Positions 34,819-45,665 of a stretch of 64,000 nucleotides of DNA are shown here, in pieces. The position numbers and the translations under genes were made by a program. Source of the DNA: Marmoricola sp. (lineage in GTDB: Bacteria; Actinomycetota; Actinomycetes; Propionibacteriales; Nocardioidaceae). The DNA is taken from assembly GCA_025964775.1 (NCBI GenBank), contig JAOPYE010000002.1, forward strand, positions 62,001-126,000, given 5' to 3'. A model generated the notes under the pieces. The model saw only the letters and a list, made by a program, of their open reading frames with translations. It ran no database searches and was not told the origin of the DNA. The first letter of the stretch is position 1, and every line of letters starts with the position of its first letter.

Positions 34819-35394
34819 TCAGCTCTGCTTCACGGCGGTCAGCGCCGCGAAGATGCGCTCGGTGACCTCGTCGATCTCGCCGAGCCCGTCGACCTCGATG
34901 AGGAGGTTGCGGTCGCGGTAGACGTCGATCAGCGGCTCGGTCTGCTCGGCGTACACCTCCTGGCGGCGCCGGATGACGTCCTCGGTGTCGTCGGCGCGAC
35001 CCTCGGTCTTGGCACGCTGCAGCAGGCGCCCGATCAGTTCTTCCGGGTTCACCGTCAGGACGACGACCGCGTCCAGCGAGTGGCCGGTGAACTTGATCAT
35101 GCCGTCGAGCTCCTCGACCTGGGCCAGCGTGCGCGGGTAGCCGTCGAGCAGGAATCCGGGAACCGCGTCGGGCTCGTCGATGCGGTTGCGCACCATGTGG
35201 TTGGTGACCTCGTCCGGCACGTACTCGCCGGCGTCCATGTACCGCTTGGCCTCCAGCCCGAGCTCGGTGCCGGAGGAGACGTTGGCGCGGAAGATGTCGC
35301 CGGTGGAGATCGCCGGGATCCCGAAGCGGTCGGCGACGTACTTCGCCTGCGTGCCCTTTCCGGCTCCGGGGGGACCCATGAGGATCATCCTCAT
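34819..35394 (-). CDS. adk: Adenylate kinase
   Basis: 191 residues, the short-lid form without zinc cysteines. P-loop GPPGAGKGTQAKYVAD, FLLDGYPRTLAQVEELD, and the lid region [18 protein letters not shown]. Start overlaps the secY stop by four bases (ATGA). Confidence 0.97.
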   Translation of the reverse strand: MRMILMGPPGAGKGTQAKYVADRFGIPAISTGDIFRANVSSGTELGLEAKRYMDAGEYVPDEVTNHMVRNRIDEPDAVPGFLLDGYPRTLAQVEELDGMIKFTGHSLDAVVVLTVNPEELIGRLLQRAKTEGRADDTEDVIRRRQEVYAEQTEPLIDVYRDRNLLIEVDGLGEIDEVTERIFAALTAVKQS

Positions 35395-36686
35395 CGCAGG
35401 AAGCCCTCGTAATTGCGCTGCTGCAGCTGGCTCTCGATCTGCTTCACGGTGTCGAGCGCGACGCCGACCATGATCAGCAGGGAGGTGCCGCCGAACGGGA
35501 AGTTCGAGTTGGCCTTGACCAGCACGAGGGCTGCCAGGGGGATCAGCGCGATCATGCCGAGGTACAGGGCGCCCGGCAGCGTGATCCGGGACAGCACGTA
35601 GTTGAGGTAGTCCTCGGTCGGCTTGCCGGCACGGATGCCCGGGATGAAGCCGCCGTACTGCTTCATGTTGTCGGCGACCTCCTGCGGGTTGAAGGTGATC
35701 GCGACGTAGAAGTAGGTGAAGAAGATGATCAGCAGGAAGTACATCGCCATGTAGATCGGGTGGTCACCACGAACGAGGTTCGTGCTCACCCAGCCGACGA
35801 ACGCGGAATTCGAGTTCTGGTTGAACTGGACCGCCATGGCCGGCAGGTACAGCAGGCTGGAGGCGAAGATGACCGGGATGACGCCGGCCTGGTTCACCTT
35901 CAGCGGGATGTAGGTCGAGGAGCCGCCGAACATCTTGCGTCCGACCATCCGGCGGGCGTACTGCACCGGGATCCGGCGTTGCGCCTGTTCGATGAAGACC
36001 ACTGCGGCGACCACGACGAGACCGATCAGGATCACGCCGGAGAACACCCACGGGCCCTTGGCCTTCTGGACGTTCCACAGGGCCACCGGGAAGGTCGCGA
36101 CGACCTGGGTGAAGATCAGGATGGACATGCCGTTGCCGATGCCGCGGTCGGTGACGAGCTCGCCGAGCCACATGATCACGGCGGTGCCCGCGGTCATCGT
36201 GATGACCATCAGCGCGGCGGTCCGGAAGTCGTTGTGGTAGAGCAGCGGAAGGTTGCAGCCCTGGAGCAGGTTGCCCGAGCGCGCGAGCGCCACGATGCCG
36301 GTGGCCTGCAGGATCGCGAGAGCCAGGGTGACGTAACGGGTGTACTGGGTGATCTTGGCCTGGCCGGACTGGCCTTCCTTCTTCAGGGTCTCGAGTCGCG
36401 GGATGACCACGACGAGCAGCTGCAGGATGATGCTGGCCGTGATGTACGGCATGATCCCGAGCGCGAAGATCGTGAGCTGGAGAAGGGCACCGCCGGAGAA
36501 CAGGTTGATCAACCCGTAGATACCGCTGTTGCTGACCTGCTTGAAGCAATCCTGCACGTTGGCCACGTGCACGCCGGGGGCAGGGATCTGGGAGCCGAGT
36601 CGGAAGACGGCGATGATGAGAAGCACGAACAACAGCTTCTTGCGCAGGTCCGGTGTCCGGAATGCGTTGGCGAATGCGCCTAGCAC
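35391..36686 (-). CDS. secY: Preprotein translocase subunit SecY
   Basis: 431 residues with ten TM helices forming the Sec channel. Plug and TM2 region (IYGLINLFSGGALLQLTIFALGIMPYITASII), cytoplasmic loop PRLETLKKEGQSGQAKITQYTRY and C-terminal QIESQLQQRNYEGFLR. GTG start preceded by AGAGGAG. Follows rplO by 114 bases that contain a stem-loop. Confidence 0.98.
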   Translation of the reverse strand: MLGAFANAFRTPDLRKKLLFVLLIIAVFRLGSQIPAPGVHVANVQDCFKQVSNSGIYGLINLFSGGALLQLTIFALGIMPYITASIILQLLVVVIPRLETLKKEGQSGQAKITQYTRYVTLALAILQATGIVALARSGNLLQGCNLPLLYHNDFRTAALMVITMTAGTAVIMWLGELVTDRGIGNGMSILIFTQVVATFPVALWNVQKAKGPWVFSGVILIGLVVVAAVVFIEQAQRRIPVQYARRMVGRKMFGGSSTYIPLKVNQAGVIPVIFASSLLYLPAMAVQFNQNSNSAFVGWVSTNLVRGDHPIYMAMYFLLIIFFTYFYVAITFNPQEVADNMKQYGGFIPGIRAGKPTEDYLNYVLSRITLPGALYLGMIALIPLAALVLVKANSNFPFGGTSLLIMVGVALDTVKQIESQLQQRNYEGFLR

Positions 36687-36729
36687 GTGCTCCTCTTTCG
36701 GTCTTTGATAGCAAGCCGTGGAAGCCTAA

Positions 36730-36779
36730 CAGGGCAGAGGAATCGCCACCCGCGAAGGTTGCGATGCGCCCCTGCCCTG
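36730..36779 (-). promoter_or_regulatory. Two-tier stem-loop between rplO and secY
   Basis: CAGGGCAG (36730-36737) pairs with CTGCCCTG (36772-36779); inside, ATCGC (36742-36746) pairs with GCGAT (36761-36765). An 8-bp closing stem with a nested 5-bp stem. May be an attenuator or a processing site separating r-protein and translocase messages. Confidence 0.45.
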
Positions 36780-36800
36780 ATCAGGTAGTTCTTGTCCCGT

Positions 36801-37241
36801 TCAGACTTCGGTCGCACTACCGCCGGCAGCCGCGATCTTCTCCTTGGCCGAGGCCGAGAACTTGTTCGCGGAGACCTGGACCGCCACGGCGATGTCGCCG
36901 TCGCCGAGGACCTTGACCGGCTGACCCTTGCGGACCGCGCCCTTGGCGACGAGATCGGCCACGGTGACTTCGCCGCCCTGCGGGAACAGTGCCCCGAGGC
37001 GGTCGAGGTTCACGACCTGGAACTCGACCTTGAACGGGTTCCTGAAGCCCTTGAGCTTCGGCAGACGCATGTGGATCGGCATCTGGCCACCCTCGAAGGC
37101 AACCGGAACCTGGTAGCGCGCCTTGGTGCCCTTGGTACCACGACCCGACGTCTTGCCCTTCGAGCCCTCACCACGACCCACACGGGTCTTGGCGGTCTTG
37201 GCTCCCGGGGCGGGACGCAGGTGGTGAAGCTTGAGCGTCAT
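36801..37241 (-). CDS. rplO: 50S ribosomal protein L15
   Basis: 146 residues from ATG 37241: [38 protein letters not shown] (the glycine-rich RNA-binding arm), and [19 protein letters not shown]. Start overlaps the rpmD stop by four bases. Confidence 0.98.
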   Translation of the reverse strand: MTLKLHHLRPAPGAKTAKTRVGRGEGSKGKTSGRGTKGTKARYQVPVAFEGGQMPIHMRLPKLKGFRNPFKVEFQVVNLDRLGALFPQGGEVTVADLVAKGAVRKGQPVKVLGDGDIAVAVQVSANKFSASAKEKIAAAGGSATEV

Positions 37242-37438
37242 GACTTTGCCCCCTTCTCGGACACAGTCTCGACCGTCACCAGGTGACGGACGGTGTGGAC
37301 CATTCCGAGGATCTCGGGACGGTCTTCCTGGACGACGACGTGACCGATGCGCTTGAGACCCAGGGACCGGACGGTCTGGACCTGGTTCGGCTTGCACCCG
37401 ATGGTCGACTTGATCTGCGTGATACGGATCTCGGCCAT
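37238..37438 (-). CDS. rpmD: 50S ribosomal protein L30
   Basis: 66 residues: [54 protein letters not shown]. Overlaps rpsE and rplO by 1 and 4 bases respectively at its two ends, so translation is coupled. Confidence 0.97.
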   Translation of the reverse strand: MAEIRITQIKSTIGCKPNQVQTVRSLGLKRIGHVVVQEDRPEILGMVHTVRHLVTVETVSEKGAKS

Positions 37439-38055
37439 CAGTGCGCCACCTCCGCTGCCTCGGCGATGCCCGCAGCCTGCGCCCGGAGCAGAGCGGCCGG
37501 AGCCACCTGCTCGACCGTCAGACCGCGGCGAGCCGCCACGGCTGCCGGCTCTTCCAGCATGCGCAGCGCCTCGACGGTCGCGTGCACGATGTTGATCTGG
37601 TTCGACGAACCGAGCGACTTGCTCAGCACGTCGTGGATACCGGCGCACTCCAGGACGGCACGCACCGGGCCACCGGCGATCACACCGGTACCGGGGGCGG
37701 CGGGACGCAGGAACACGACTCCGGCGGCCTTCTCACCCTGGACGGGGTGAGGGATCGTGCCCTGGATGCGCGGGACCTTGAAGAATGCCTTCTTGGCTTC
37801 CTCGACGCCCTTGGCGATCGCTGCGGGAACTTCCTTGGCCTTGCCGTAGCCGACGCCGACCATGCCGTCGCCGTCACCGACGATCACCAGGGCGGTGAAG
37901 CTGAAGCGACGACCACCCTTGACGACCTTGGCGACGCGGTTGATCGCGACGACGCGCTCGATGTACTGGCTCTTCTCCTGCTGGCCACCGCGACCACCGT
38001 CGCGGCCACCGCGGCCGCCACCGGCGCGCTGACCGCGCTGCTGGGATCCGCTCAT
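37438..38055 (-). CDS. rpsE: 30S ribosomal protein S5
   Basis: 205 residues. The N-terminal ~28 residues are a Gly/Arg/Gln-rich tract ([17 protein letters not shown]) not found in E. coli S5. Core: [60 protein letters not shown]. 40 bases after rplR. Confidence 0.97.
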   Translation of the reverse strand: MSGSQQRGQRAGGGRGGRDGGRGGQQEKSQYIERVVAINRVAKVVKGGRRFSFTALVIVGDGDGMVGVGYGKAKEVPAAIAKGVEEAKKAFFKVPRIQGTIPHPVQGEKAAGVVFLRPAAPGTGVIAGGPVRAVLECAGIHDVLSKSLGSSNQINIVHATVEALRMLEEPAAVAARRGLTVEQVAPAALLRAQAAGIAEAAEVAH

Positions 38056-38095
38056 TTGATAACTCCCTTGAATGTCATGTCTGCACCGATCGCCA

Positions 38096-38479
38096 TCAGA
38101 AGGTCAGGCCGCCCTCGCGGGCGCCGTCCGCAAGGGCCGCAACGCGACCGTGGTACTTGTTGCCGGCACGGTCGAAGACGACCTCGCCCACGCCCGCGGC
38201 CTTCGCGCGCTCTGCTACGAGCTCGCCGACCTTGCGGGCCTTGGCGGTCTTGTCGCCGCCTGCCGCCCTGAGGTCGGCCTCCGTGGTCGACGCGAACGCC
38301 AGGGTCTTGCCGACCAGGTCGTCGACGACCTGCACCGTGATGTGCTTGGTGGACCGGGTGACCACCAGGCGCGGACGCTCGGCGGTGCCGTGCAGCTTCT
38401 TGCGGCCACGGATCTGGCGACGCAGGCGCGACGCCGTACGGGCTGCCGTGTGCTTGTTGTTCTTCAGTGAGATCGCCAT
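38096..38479 (-). CDS. rplR: 50S ribosomal protein L18
   Basis: 127 residues from the ATG near 38479: [60 protein letters not shown]. Binds 5S rRNA with L5. One base after the rplF stop. A longer open frame upstream runs through rplF and is not used. Confidence 0.97.
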   Translation of the reverse strand: MAISLKNNKHTAARTASRLRRQIRGRKKLHGTAERPRLVVTRSTKHITVQVVDDLVGKTLAFASTTEADLRAAGGDKTAKARKVGELVAERAKAAGVGEVVFDRAGNKYHGRVAALADGAREGGLTF

Positions 38480-38480
38480 G

Positions 38481-39023
38481 TCACTTACCGGCCTTTCCGA
38501 CCTTGCGGCGGATCTGCTCGCCGGCGTAACGAACACCCTTGCCCTTGTAGGGCTCCGGCTTGCGCAGCTTGCGGATGTTGGCCGCAACCTCGCCGACCAG
38601 CTGCTTGTCGATCCCCTGGACACCGAGCTTGGTCTGGGACTCGACGGCGAACGTGATGCCCTCGGGAGCCTTGAAGTTGATCACGTGGGAGTAGCCGAGC
38701 TGGAACTCCAGCTCCGTGGGACCCTTGGACAGGACCCGGTAGCCGACCCCGACGATCTCGAGCTTCTTCTCGTAGCCCTCGGTGACACCGACGACCATGT
38801 TGTTGATCAGCGTGCGGGACAGGCCGTGGAGGGCCTTGCTCCGGCGCTCGTCGTTGGGACGCAGGACCTCGAGCGTGCCGTCCTCACCACGGGTGACCGT
38901 GATCGGTTCGGCGACCGTGTGGCTCAGGGTGCCCTTGGGGCCCTTGACCGTCACGGTGCTCTCGGCGAGAGTCACGTCCACCCCGGAAGGAACCGGGACG
39001 GGAAGCTTGCCAATGCGCGACAT
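38481..39023 (-). CDS. rplF: 50S ribosomal protein L6
   Basis: 180 residues: [38 protein letters not shown], and the C-terminal [20 protein letters not shown] with the L6 signature. 26 bases after rpsH. Confidence 0.98.
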   Translation of the reverse strand: MSRIGKLPVPVPSGVDVTLAESTVTVKGPKGTLSHTVAEPITVTRGEDGTLEVLRPNDERRSKALHGLSRTLINNMVVGVTEGYEKKLEIVGVGYRVLSKGPTELEFQLGYSHVINFKAPEGITFAVESQTKLGVQGIDKQLVGEVAANIRKLRKPEPYKGKGVRYAGEQIRRKVGKAGK

Positions 39024-39049
39024 TGCTTTCTCCTTCTCCTGGTTTCCGG

Positions 39050-39469
39050 TTACCAGACGTAGGCGAGGACTTCCCCACCCACGCCCTTCTTGTTGGCCTG
39101 GCGGTCGGTGAGCAACCCCTGGCTGGTCGAGATGATCGCGACGCCGAGGCCACCGAGGACCTTGGGCAGGCCGGTGCTCTTCGCGTAGACGCGCAGACCG
39201 GGCTTGCTGATCCGGCGGACGCCGGCGATCGAGCGCTCGCGGCTGCGGCCGTACTTGAGCTCGATCTGGAGGGTCTTGCCAACGGCGGGCTCGCCCTTGG
39301 CGTCGGTGTTGTCGGTGACCTTCCAGGAGGTGATGTACCCCTCCTGCTTGAGGATCTCCGCGACACCTTCCTTCAGCTTGCTGTACGGCATCGCCACGGA
39401 GTCGTGGTACGCCTGGTTGGCGTTGCGCAGACGAGTCAGCATGTCTGCAATCGGGTCAGTCATTGTCAT
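39050..39469 (-). CDS. rpsH: 30S ribosomal protein S8
   Basis: 139 residues: [20 protein letters not shown] and the C-terminal [20 protein letters not shown]. Two ATGs two codons apart (39469 and 39463) are both possible. In E. coli S8 represses the spc operon by binding near rplE; no equivalent site was identified here. Confidence 0.98.
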   Translation of the reverse strand: MTMTDPIADMLTRLRNANQAYHDSVAMPYSKLKEGVAEILKQEGYITSWKVTDNTDAKGEPAVGKTLQIELKYGRSRERSIAGVRRISKPGLRVYAKSTGLPKVLGGLGVAIISTSQGLLTDRQANKKGVGGEVLAYVW

Positions 39470-39553
39470 GGCCGGTTCGGCCCTTTCTCGTTGTGGTTTC
39501 CAGCCGTGAGGAACGACTGGACCTTCAGCGTCTTTGTTAGAAGTAGTGGTCCG

Positions 39554-39739
39554 TTACCAGGAGCTCTTGGTCACGCCGGGCAGCTCGCCGCGGTGTGCCA
39601 TCTCGCGCAGGCAGATCCGGCACAGGCCGAACTTCCTGTAGACGGCCTTGGGGCGACCGCAGCGCTGGCAGCGGGTGTACCCGCGCACCTTGAACTTGGG
39701 CGTCTTTGCGGCCTTGACCTTCAGTCCAGTCTTCGCCAT
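39554..39739 (-). CDS. rpsN: 30S ribosomal protein S14 type Z (zinc-binding)
   Basis: 61 residues, short zinc form. Ligands in [20 protein letters not shown] (C-x2-C and C-x2-C). The gene sits between rplE (1 base) and rpsH (84 bases). The C+ type implies zinc demand; a zinc-independent paralogue would be elsewhere if present. Confidence 0.97.
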   Translation of the reverse strand: MAKTGLKVKAAKTPKFKVRGYTRCQRCGRPKAVYRKFGLCRICLREMAHRGELPGVTKSSW

Positions 39740-39740
39740 G

Positions 39741-40304
39741 TCAGTTCTCCTTGAACGGGAAGCCGAGCTGCTTGAGCAGCGCCCGACCCTCGTCGTCGTT
39801 GGTCGCGGTGGTCACGATGGTGATGTCCATGCCTCGCGACCGGTCGATCTTGTCCTGGTCGATCTCGTGGAACATGACCTGCTCGGTCAGACCGAAGGTG
39901 TAGTTGCCGCGGCCGTCGAACTGGCCGGGGTTGAGACCACGGAAGTCACGGATACGCGGGAGGGCGAGCGCCAGCAGGCGGTCGAGGAACTCCCACATCC
40001 GGTCGCCGCGCAGCGTCACGTGGGCGCCGATCGGCATGCCCTCGCGCAGCTTGAACTGGGCGATCGACTTGCGGGCCTTGGTGACCTGGGGCTTCTGGCC
40101 GGTGATCGCGGTGAGGTCCTTGACCGCACCCTCGATCAGCTTGGAGTCGCGAGCAGCCTCGCCGACGCCCATGTTGACCACGATCTTGGTCAAGCCGGGG
40201 ACCATCATCACGTTGGCGTAGTTGAACTCGGTGCGCAGCGCGGGGAGGATCTCCTCGCGGTAGCGGACCTTCATCCGGGGCATGGTGTTGGTGTTCTCAG
40301 TCAT
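39741..40304 (-). CDS. rplE: 50S ribosomal protein L5
   Basis: 187 residues, 5S rRNA binder: [60 protein letters not shown]. Start and rplX stop share one base. Confidence 0.98.
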   Translation of the reverse strand: MTENTNTMPRMKVRYREEILPALRTEFNYANVMMVPGLTKIVVNMGVGEAARDSKLIEGAVKDLTAITGQKPQVTKARKSIAQFKLREGMPIGAHVTLRGDRMWEFLDRLLALALPRIRDFRGLNPGQFDGRGNYTFGLTEQVMFHEIDQDKIDRSRGMDITIVTTATNDDEGRALLKQLGFPFKEN

Positions 40305-40678
40305 CAGATCTCGTCTCCGGTCTTCCGCGAGATGCGGACGCTCCGGTTTGCCTTGTACGTCGAACCGTCGGGGCGGGTCTTGGTGACCTCGACGCGCTTG
40401 AAGCCGATGCGCGTGACGCCCTTGCCCTCGACCAGCATCACGTTGGACACGTGGATCGGCGCCTCGGTGGTGACGATGCCGCCGGTCGTACCCGCGCGGC
40501 CGCCCTGGTTGATCACCTTGGTGTGCTTCTTGATCCGGTTGACGCCCTCGACGATCACGCGGTCGTCGTCGCGGAGGACCTGGATGACCTTGCCCTCGGC
40601 GCCCTTGTCCTTGCCCGCGATGATGCGGACGGTGTCACCCTTCTTGATGCTGATGGTGCTTTTTGAGTTAGGCATCAC
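40304..40678 (-). CDS. rplX: 50S ribosomal protein L24
   Basis: 124 residues with the KOW motif at the start: [40 protein letters not shown]. Some 20 residues longer than E. coli L24. Overlaps rplN by four bases at the start and rplE by one base at the end. Confidence 0.97.
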   Translation of the reverse strand: MMPNSKSTISIKKGDTVRIIAGKDKGAEGKVIQVLRDDDRVIVEGVNRIKKHTKVINQGGRAGTTGGIVTTEAPIHVSNVMLVEGKGVTRIGFKRVEVTKTRPDGSTYKANRSVRISRKTGDEI

Positions 40679-41043
40679 AGCACCTCCGGCGCCAACGAAA
40701 TGATCTTCATGAACTTCTTCTCGCGCAGCTCACGGCCCACAGGGCCGAAGATGCGGGTGCCTCGCGGCTCGCCATCGGCCTTGAGGATCACGGCGGCGTT
40801 CTCGTCGAAGCGGATGTAGGAACCGTCTGCACGACGGCGCTCCTTCACGGTCCGCACGATCACGGCCTTGACCACATCACCCTTTTTGACGTTGCCGCCG
40901 GGGATAGCGTCCTTGACCGTGGCGACGATGACGTCGCCGATGCCGGCGTAGCGCCGACCCGAGCCGCCGAGGACACGGATGCAGAGGATTTCCTTCGCAC
41001 CTGTGTTGTCGGCGACCTTGAGTCGCGACTCCTGCTGGATCAT
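40675..41043 (-). CDS. rplN: 50S ribosomal protein L14
   Basis: 122 residues: [40 protein letters not shown], and [20 protein letters not shown]. 70 bases after rpsQ. Confidence 0.98.
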   Translation of the reverse strand: MIQQESRLKVADNTGAKEILCIRVLGGSGRRYAGIGDVIVATVKDAIPGGNVKKGDVVKAVIVRTVKERRRADGSYIRFDENAAVILKADGEPRGTRIFGPVGRELREKKFMKIISLAPEVL

Positions 41044-41113
41044 CGGTATTTCTCCTGGTTGTCGTGCCGGTTCTCAGCTGCTCGAAGGCGCTGAGCCTTG
41101 CCGAACGGGTTGT

Positions 41114-41389
41114 TTACTTGGCCTTCTCGAGGATCTGCACGACGCGCCAGCGCTTGGTCGCCGACAGCGGTCGGGTCTCCATGATCTGGACGCGGTCGCC
41201 GATCCCGCAGTCGTTCTGCTCGTCGTGAGCCTTGAGCTTCACGGTGCGGCGCAGCACCTTGCCGTAGAGCGCGTGCTTGACGCGGTCCTCGACGGTGACG
41301 ACAACGGTCTTGTCCATCTTGTCGCTGACCACGAGGCCCTCGCGGACCTTGCGGCGCGTGCGGTCCTCTGTCACGGCTTCCTCACTCAT
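41114..41389 (-). CDS. rpsQ: 30S ribosomal protein S17
   Basis: 91 residues, OB fold: [60 protein letters not shown]. Overlaps rpmC by four bases. Confidence 0.98.
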   Translation of the reverse strand: MSEEAVTEDRTRRKVREGLVVSDKMDKTVVVTVEDRVKHALYGKVLRRTVKLKAHDEQNDCGIGDRVQIMETRPLSATKRWRVVQILEKAK

Positions 41390-41628
41390 GCAGCACCATC
41401 CTTCTCCGAGGACTTAGTGCCCGGGGTCGATCGAATTCCGAGCTCGCGCTCGCGCACCACCGTGTAGATCCGGGCGATGTCCTTCTTGACCGACCGGAGT
41501 CGGCCGTGGCTCTCGAGCTGGCCCGTGGCGGCCTGGAAGCGCAGGTTGAACAGCTCTTCCTTGGACTCGCGAAGCTTGGTCTCGAGGTCGATGTCGTTGA
41601 GCTCGTCGAGCTCGGGGGCGGTAGGCAT
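41386..41628 (-). CDS. rpmC: 50S ribosomal protein L29
   Basis: 80 residues, helical hairpin near the exit tunnel: [40 protein letters not shown]. Start shares one base with the rplP stop. Confidence 0.97.
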   Translation of the reverse strand: MPTAPELDELNDIDLETKLRESKEELFNLRFQAATGQLESHGRLRSVKKDIARIYTVVRERELGIRSTPGTKSSEKDGAA

Positions 41629-42044
41629 CAGATTTGCCCCTCACGGGTGACGAACTTGCACTTCATCGGGAGCTTGTGGATCGCGCGGCGCATCGCCTCA
41701 CGAGCGGTCGCCTCGTCGACGCCAGCCAACTCGAACATGACACGGCCGGGCTTGACGTTGGCGACCCACCACTCCGGGGAACCCTTACCGGAACCCATGC
41801 GGGTCTCGGCAGGCTTCTTGGTCAGCGGGCGGTCCGGGTAGATGTTGATCCAGACCTTTCCACCGCGCTTGATGTGACGGGTCATCGCGATACGCGCCGA
41901 CTCGATCTGTCGGTTGGTCACGTAGCTGCCCTCGAGCGCCTGGATGCCGAAGTCGCCGAAGGCGACCTTCGTGCCGCCCTTCGCAGCACCCGACCGGTCC
42001 GGGTGGTGCTGCTTGCGGTGCTTGACCCTACGGGGAATCAACAT
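41628..42044 (-). CDS. rplP: 50S ribosomal protein L16
   Basis: 138 residues: [60 protein letters not shown]. Two bases separate it from the rpsC stop. Confidence 0.98.
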   Translation of the reverse strand: MLIPRRVKHRKQHHPDRSGAAKGGTKVAFGDFGIQALEGSYVTNRQIESARIAMTRHIKRGGKVWINIYPDRPLTKKPAETRMGSGKGSPEWWVANVKPGRVMFELAGVDEATAREAMRRAIHKLPMKCKFVTREGQI

Positions 42045-42046
42045 GG

Positions 42047-42880
42047 TCAGGCCTCCTCAGTGGTTGCAGGTGCCTCAGCCGCCACAGCGACCTCGACAGG
42101 AGCCTCGGCCGCGGGGGCCTCGGTACGGGCAGGACGCTCGGCACCACGGGTGCCACGGCTCGGGCGCTCGGCGCCACGGGCGCCACCACGAGCGTCACGG
42201 CCGCGGCCGGGGGCGCCGGCGCGGGCAGCTGCCTGCGCCTCGCGCTCGGCACGGGTGCCGGCGACCTCGCCCTTGTAGATCCAGACCTTCACGCCGATGC
42301 GGCCGAAGGTGGTCTTGGCCTCGTAGAAGCCGTAGTCGATGTCGGCACGCAGGGTGTGCAGCGGCACGCGGCCCTCGCGGTAGAACTCCGAGCGCGACAT
42401 CTCGGCGCCGTTGAGCCGACCCGAGCACTGGATCCGGATGCCCTTGGCACCGGAACGCATCGAGGTCTGCATGGCCTTCTTCATCGCACGACGGAACTGC
42501 ACGCGACCGGTGAGCTGCTCGGCAACTCCCTGGGCGACGAGCTGGGCGTCGATCTCGGGGTTCTTGACCTCGAGGATGTTGAGCTGGACCTGCTTGCCGG
42601 TCAGCTTCTCCAGCTCGGTACGCAGGCGGTCGGCCTCGGCGCCGCGGCGACCGATCACGATGCCCGGGCGTGCCGTGTGGATGTCGACCCGCACGCGGTC
42701 ACGGGTGCGCTCGATCTCGACCTTGGAGATGCCGGCCCGCTCCATGCCCTTGGAGAGCAGCTTGCGGATCGCGACGTCCTCGCCGACGTAGGACTTGTAC
42801 AGCTTGTCGGCGTACCAGCGCGACTTGTGGTCGGTGGAGATGCCGAGGCGGAAGCCGTTCGGGTTGATCTTCTGGCCCAT
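42047..42880 (-). CDS. rpsC: 30S ribosomal protein S3 with C-terminal extension
   Basis: 277 residues from ATG 42880. Core ~1-215: [20 protein letters not shown], the KH domain ([20 protein letters not shown]) and [14 protein letters not shown] end. The last ~60 residues are Arg/Gly-rich then Ala/Glu-rich, a low-complexity tail common in actinobacterial S3. The start shares one base with the rplV stop. Confidence 0.97.
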   Translation of the reverse strand: MGQKINPNGFRLGISTDHKSRWYADKLYKSYVGEDVAIRKLLSKGMERAGISKVEIERTRDRVRVDIHTARPGIVIGRRGAEADRLRTELEKLTGKQVQLNILEVKNPEIDAQLVAQGVAEQLTGRVQFRRAMKKAMQTSMRSGAKGIRIQCSGRLNGAEMSRSEFYREGRVPLHTLRADIDYGFYEAKTTFGRIGVKVWIYKGEVAGTRAEREAQAAARAGAPGRGRDARGGARGAERPSRGTRGAERPARTEAPAAEAPVEVAVAAEAPATTEEA

Positions 42881-43290
42881 TACTTCTGACCCTTCTCTGC
42901 TGCAGGCTGGACCACGAGGGTGATGTGGCTGGTGCGCTTGTTGATCCGGGTTGCCCGGCCCTGCGCACGCGGACGCCAACGCTTCATCGTCGGGCCCTCG
43001 TCGACCATCGCCTTGCTCACCACGAGGGTGCCGCGGTCCAGGTCCTCGGTCGTCTCGGCGTTCGCCACGGCGCTCTCGAGCACCTTGTAGACGGTCTCGC
43101 TCGCGGCCTGCGGTGCGAACTGCAGCAGCGCAAGGGCGTCATCGACCGGGAGTCCACGAACCATGTCCACCACGCGGCGGGCCTTCATCGGGGTGATCCG
43201 GACGAAACGCGCGCTGGCGAAAGCACCAGGCTCGTCGCCGAGAAGCGAGTCACGGCGGGCGCTCGTGCGCCGACGCTCAGTAACACTCAT
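42880..43290 (-). CDS. rplV: 50S ribosomal protein L22
   Basis: 136 residues: [60 protein letters not shown] (the tunnel loop). 25 bases after rpsS. Confidence 0.98.
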   Translation of the reverse strand: MSVTERRRTSARRDSLLGDEPGAFASARFVRITPMKARRVVDMVRGLPVDDALALLQFAPQAASETVYKVLESAVANAETTEDLDRGTLVVSKAMVDEGPTMKRWRPRAQGRATRINKRTSHITLVVQPAAEKGQK

Positions 43291-43315
43291 GTCTATATCT
43301 CCTTGGCGTGCCGCG

Positions 43316-43597
43316 TCAGCGGCGACGGCTCTTCCGGTCGTCCTTGACGTGCCCGCGGTAGGTGCGGGTCGGTGCGAACTCGCCCAGCTTGTGGCCGACC
43401 ATGGAGTCGGTCACGAACACCGGGACGTGCTTGCGCCCGTCGTGCACGGCGAGCGTGTGCCCGATCATCGAGGGGATGATCATCGAGCGGCGCGACCACG
43501 TCTTGATCACGTTGTGGGTACCGGCCTCGTTCTGAGCGTCCACCTTCTTCTCGAGGTGGCCGTCGATGAACGGGCCCTTCTTCAGGCTGCGAGGCAT
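43316..43597 (-). CDS. rpsS: 30S ribosomal protein S19
   Basis: 93 residues: [60 protein letters not shown]. 16 bases after rplB. Confidence 0.98.
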   Translation of the reverse strand: MPRSLKKGPFIDGHLEKKVDAQNEAGTHNVIKTWSRRSMIIPSMIGHTLAVHDGRKHVPVFVTDSMVGHKLGEFAPTRTYRGHVKDDRKSRRR

Positions 43598-43613
43598 GTC
43601 TTGTCTTCCCTAC

Positions 43614-44450
43614 TCAACGCTTGTTCTTGCCGGTCTTGCGGCGGCGGACAATGAGGGCGTCGCTGGCCTTGCGCTTGCGCGTACGGCCCTCGGGCTTGCC
43701 CCACGGGGACACAGGGTGACGACCACCGGACGTCTTGCCCTCGCCACCACCGTGCGGGTGGTCGACCGGGTTCATGACGACACCGCGGACGGTCGGGCGC
43801 TTGCCCTTCCAGCGCATCCGGCCGGCCTTGCCCCAGTTGATGTTGGACTGCTCGGCGTTGCCGACCTCGCCCACTGTGGCGCGGCAGCGGACGTCGACGT
43901 AGCGCATCTCGCCGGACGGCAGCCGCAACTGCGCGCGGGAGCCTTCCTTGGCGACGAGCTGGGCCTTGTTGCCGGCCGAGCGGGCCATCTTCGCGCCGCC
44001 ACCGGGACGGAGCTCGATGCAGTGGATCGTCGTACCGACCGGGATGTTGCGCAGCGGCAGGTTGTTGCCCGGCTTGATGTCAGCCTGCGCACCCGACTCG
44101 ATCGCGGTGCCCTGGGTGACGCCGTTCGGAGCGATGATGTAGCGCTTCTCGCCGTCCGCGTAGTGCAGCAACGCGATCCGGGCCGTGCGGTTCGGGTCGT
44201 ACTCGATGTGAGCGACCTTGGCTGGCACGCCGTCCTTGTCGTAGCGACGGAAGTCGATGATCCGGTAGGCACGCTTGTGACCGCCACCGTGGTGACGGGT
44301 GGTGATCCGGCCCTGGTTGTTGCGACCGCCCTTCTTGGGCAGCGGGCGCACCAGGGACTTCTCCGGCGTGGTCCGGGTGATCTCGGCGAAGTCAGCGACC
44401 GACGAGCCACGACGGCCCGGGGTGGTCGGCTTGTACTTGCGGATAGCCAT
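43614..44450 (-). CDS. rplB: 50S ribosomal protein L2
   Basis: 278 residues, peptidyl-transferase-centre assembly. [40 protein letters not shown] and the conserved His-containing [20 protein letters not shown]. 32 bases after rplW. Confidence 0.98.
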   Translation of the reverse strand: MAIRKYKPTTPGRRGSSVADFAEITRTTPEKSLVRPLPKKGGRNNQGRITTRHHGGGHKRAYRIIDFRRYDKDGVPAKVAHIEYDPNRTARIALLHYADGEKRYIIAPNGVTQGTAIESGAQADIKPGNNLPLRNIPVGTTIHCIELRPGGGAKMARSAGNKAQLVAKEGSRAQLRLPSGEMRYVDVRCRATVGEVGNAEQSNINWGKAGRMRWKGKRPTVRGVVMNPVDHPHGGGEGKTSGGRHPVSPWGKPEGRTRKRKASDALIVRRRKTGKNKR

Positions 44451-44482
44451 GAGTTATCTCTGCTCTCTGTCTTCTCGGCCGG

Positions 44483-44788
44483 TCAGGAGACCGGACCCCC
44501 GAAGATGTCGATGCGGTGACCCTCGGCGAGGCTGACGATGGCGCGCTTGGTGTCCTTGCGCTTGCCGACGCCGCGAGCCGTACGACGGGCCTTGCCCTGA
44601 CGGTTCAGCGTGTTCACCGAGGTGACCTTGACGTTGAAAACCTTCTCGACCGCGATCTTGATCTCGGTCTTGTTGGCGTCCGGGTGGACGATGAAGGTGT
44701 ACTTGTTGTTGTCGAGCAGGCCGTAGCTCTTCTCGCTCACGACCGGCGCGATCAGCACGTCGCGGTGGTCCTTGTGCAGGGTGCTCAT
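44483..44788 (-). CDS. rplW: 50S ribosomal protein L23
   Basis: 101 residues at the tunnel exit, docking site for trigger factor and [43 protein letters not shown]. Start overlaps the rplD stop by four bases. Confidence 0.98.
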   Translation of the reverse strand: MSTLHKDHRDVLIAPVVSEKSYGLLDNNKYTFIVHPDANKTEIKIAVEKVFNVKVTSVNTLNRQGKARRTARGVGKRKDTKRAIVSLAEGHRIDIFGGPVS

Positions 44789-45663
44789 TCGGCACTCTCC
44801 TCGGTGGTCTCGGTCTCGACGACCTCGGCCTCGGCGGCGGGCTCTTCGACCTTCTCGGCCTTCGGAGCAGCCTTCTTGGCAGCCTTCTTCGCGGCCGGCT
44901 TCTCAGCGGCAGCAGCGTCGGCGTCGGCGTCGGCCTTGGGCGCGGCCTTCTTGGCAGCTGCCTTCTTGACCGGCTTCTCAGCGGTAACCGTGTCGTCGGC
45001 CGCCGTCTTGGCGGCAACCGTCTGCGTGGGTGCTTCCTCGGCAGCGACGCCCCCACCCACGAACGCCTCGTAGGCGCCCTTGGTGAAGATGACGTCGTCG
45101 GAGAGGAGCACGTCGTAGGTGTTGAGCTGGTCGACCGCCAGGATGTGCACGTTCGGCACGTTGCGCAGCGAGAGCCAGGTCAGGGCGTCGTCGCGCTGGA
45201 GCACGACGAGCTGGCGGCGACCGCCGGCCAGGCTGTCGAGCAGCGCAACGGCACTCTTGGTCGACGGCTTGTCACCGGCGGAGAGGGCCTCGACGACGTG
45301 GATGCGACCGTTGCGGGCCCGGTCGGAGAGGGCGCCCTTGAGAGCGGCGGCCTTCATCTTCTTCGGGGTGCGCTGGTCGTAGTCACGCGGCTTGGGACCG
45401 TGCACGACGCCACCGCCGACGAACTGCGGCGCGCGGGTCGAGCCCTGGCGGGCGCGGCCGGTGCCCTTCTGCTTGTAGGGCTTGCGGCCACCGCCGCGGA
45501 CCTCGCCGCGGCGCTTGGTGGACGAGGTGCCCTGACGAGCGGCAGCCTGCTGGGCCACGACGACCTGGTGGATCAGCGGGATGTTGGTCTCGCGGTCGAA
45601 GATCTCGGCAGGCAGGTCGACCATGACGACCTTGGCGGATGCGGTCTTGACGCTGGTAGCCAT
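44785..45663 (-). CDS. rplD: 50S ribosomal protein L4 with long charged C-terminal extension
   Basis: 292 residues. Core ~1-215: [40 protein letters not shown], and [20 protein letters not shown]. About 75 further residues alternate Lys/Ala blocks ([21 protein letters not shown]) and end in a Glu-rich tail. L4 is the S10-operon autoregulator in gammaproteobacteria. Two bases after rplC. Confidence 0.96.
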   Translation of the reverse strand: MATSVKTASAKVVMVDLPAEIFDRETNIPLIHQVVVAQQAAARQGTSSTKRRGEVRGGGRKPYKQKGTGRARQGSTRAPQFVGGGVVHGPKPRDYDQRTPKKMKAAALKGALSDRARNGRIHVVEALSAGDKPSTKSAVALLDSLAGGRRQLVVLQRDDALTWLSLRNVPNVHILAVDQLNTYDVLLSDDVIFTKGAYEAFVGGGVAAEEAPTQTVAAKTAADDTVTAEKPVKKAAAKKAAPKADADADAAAAEKPAAKKAAKKAAPKAEKVEEPAAEAEVVETETTEESAE

Positions 45664-45665
45664 GC

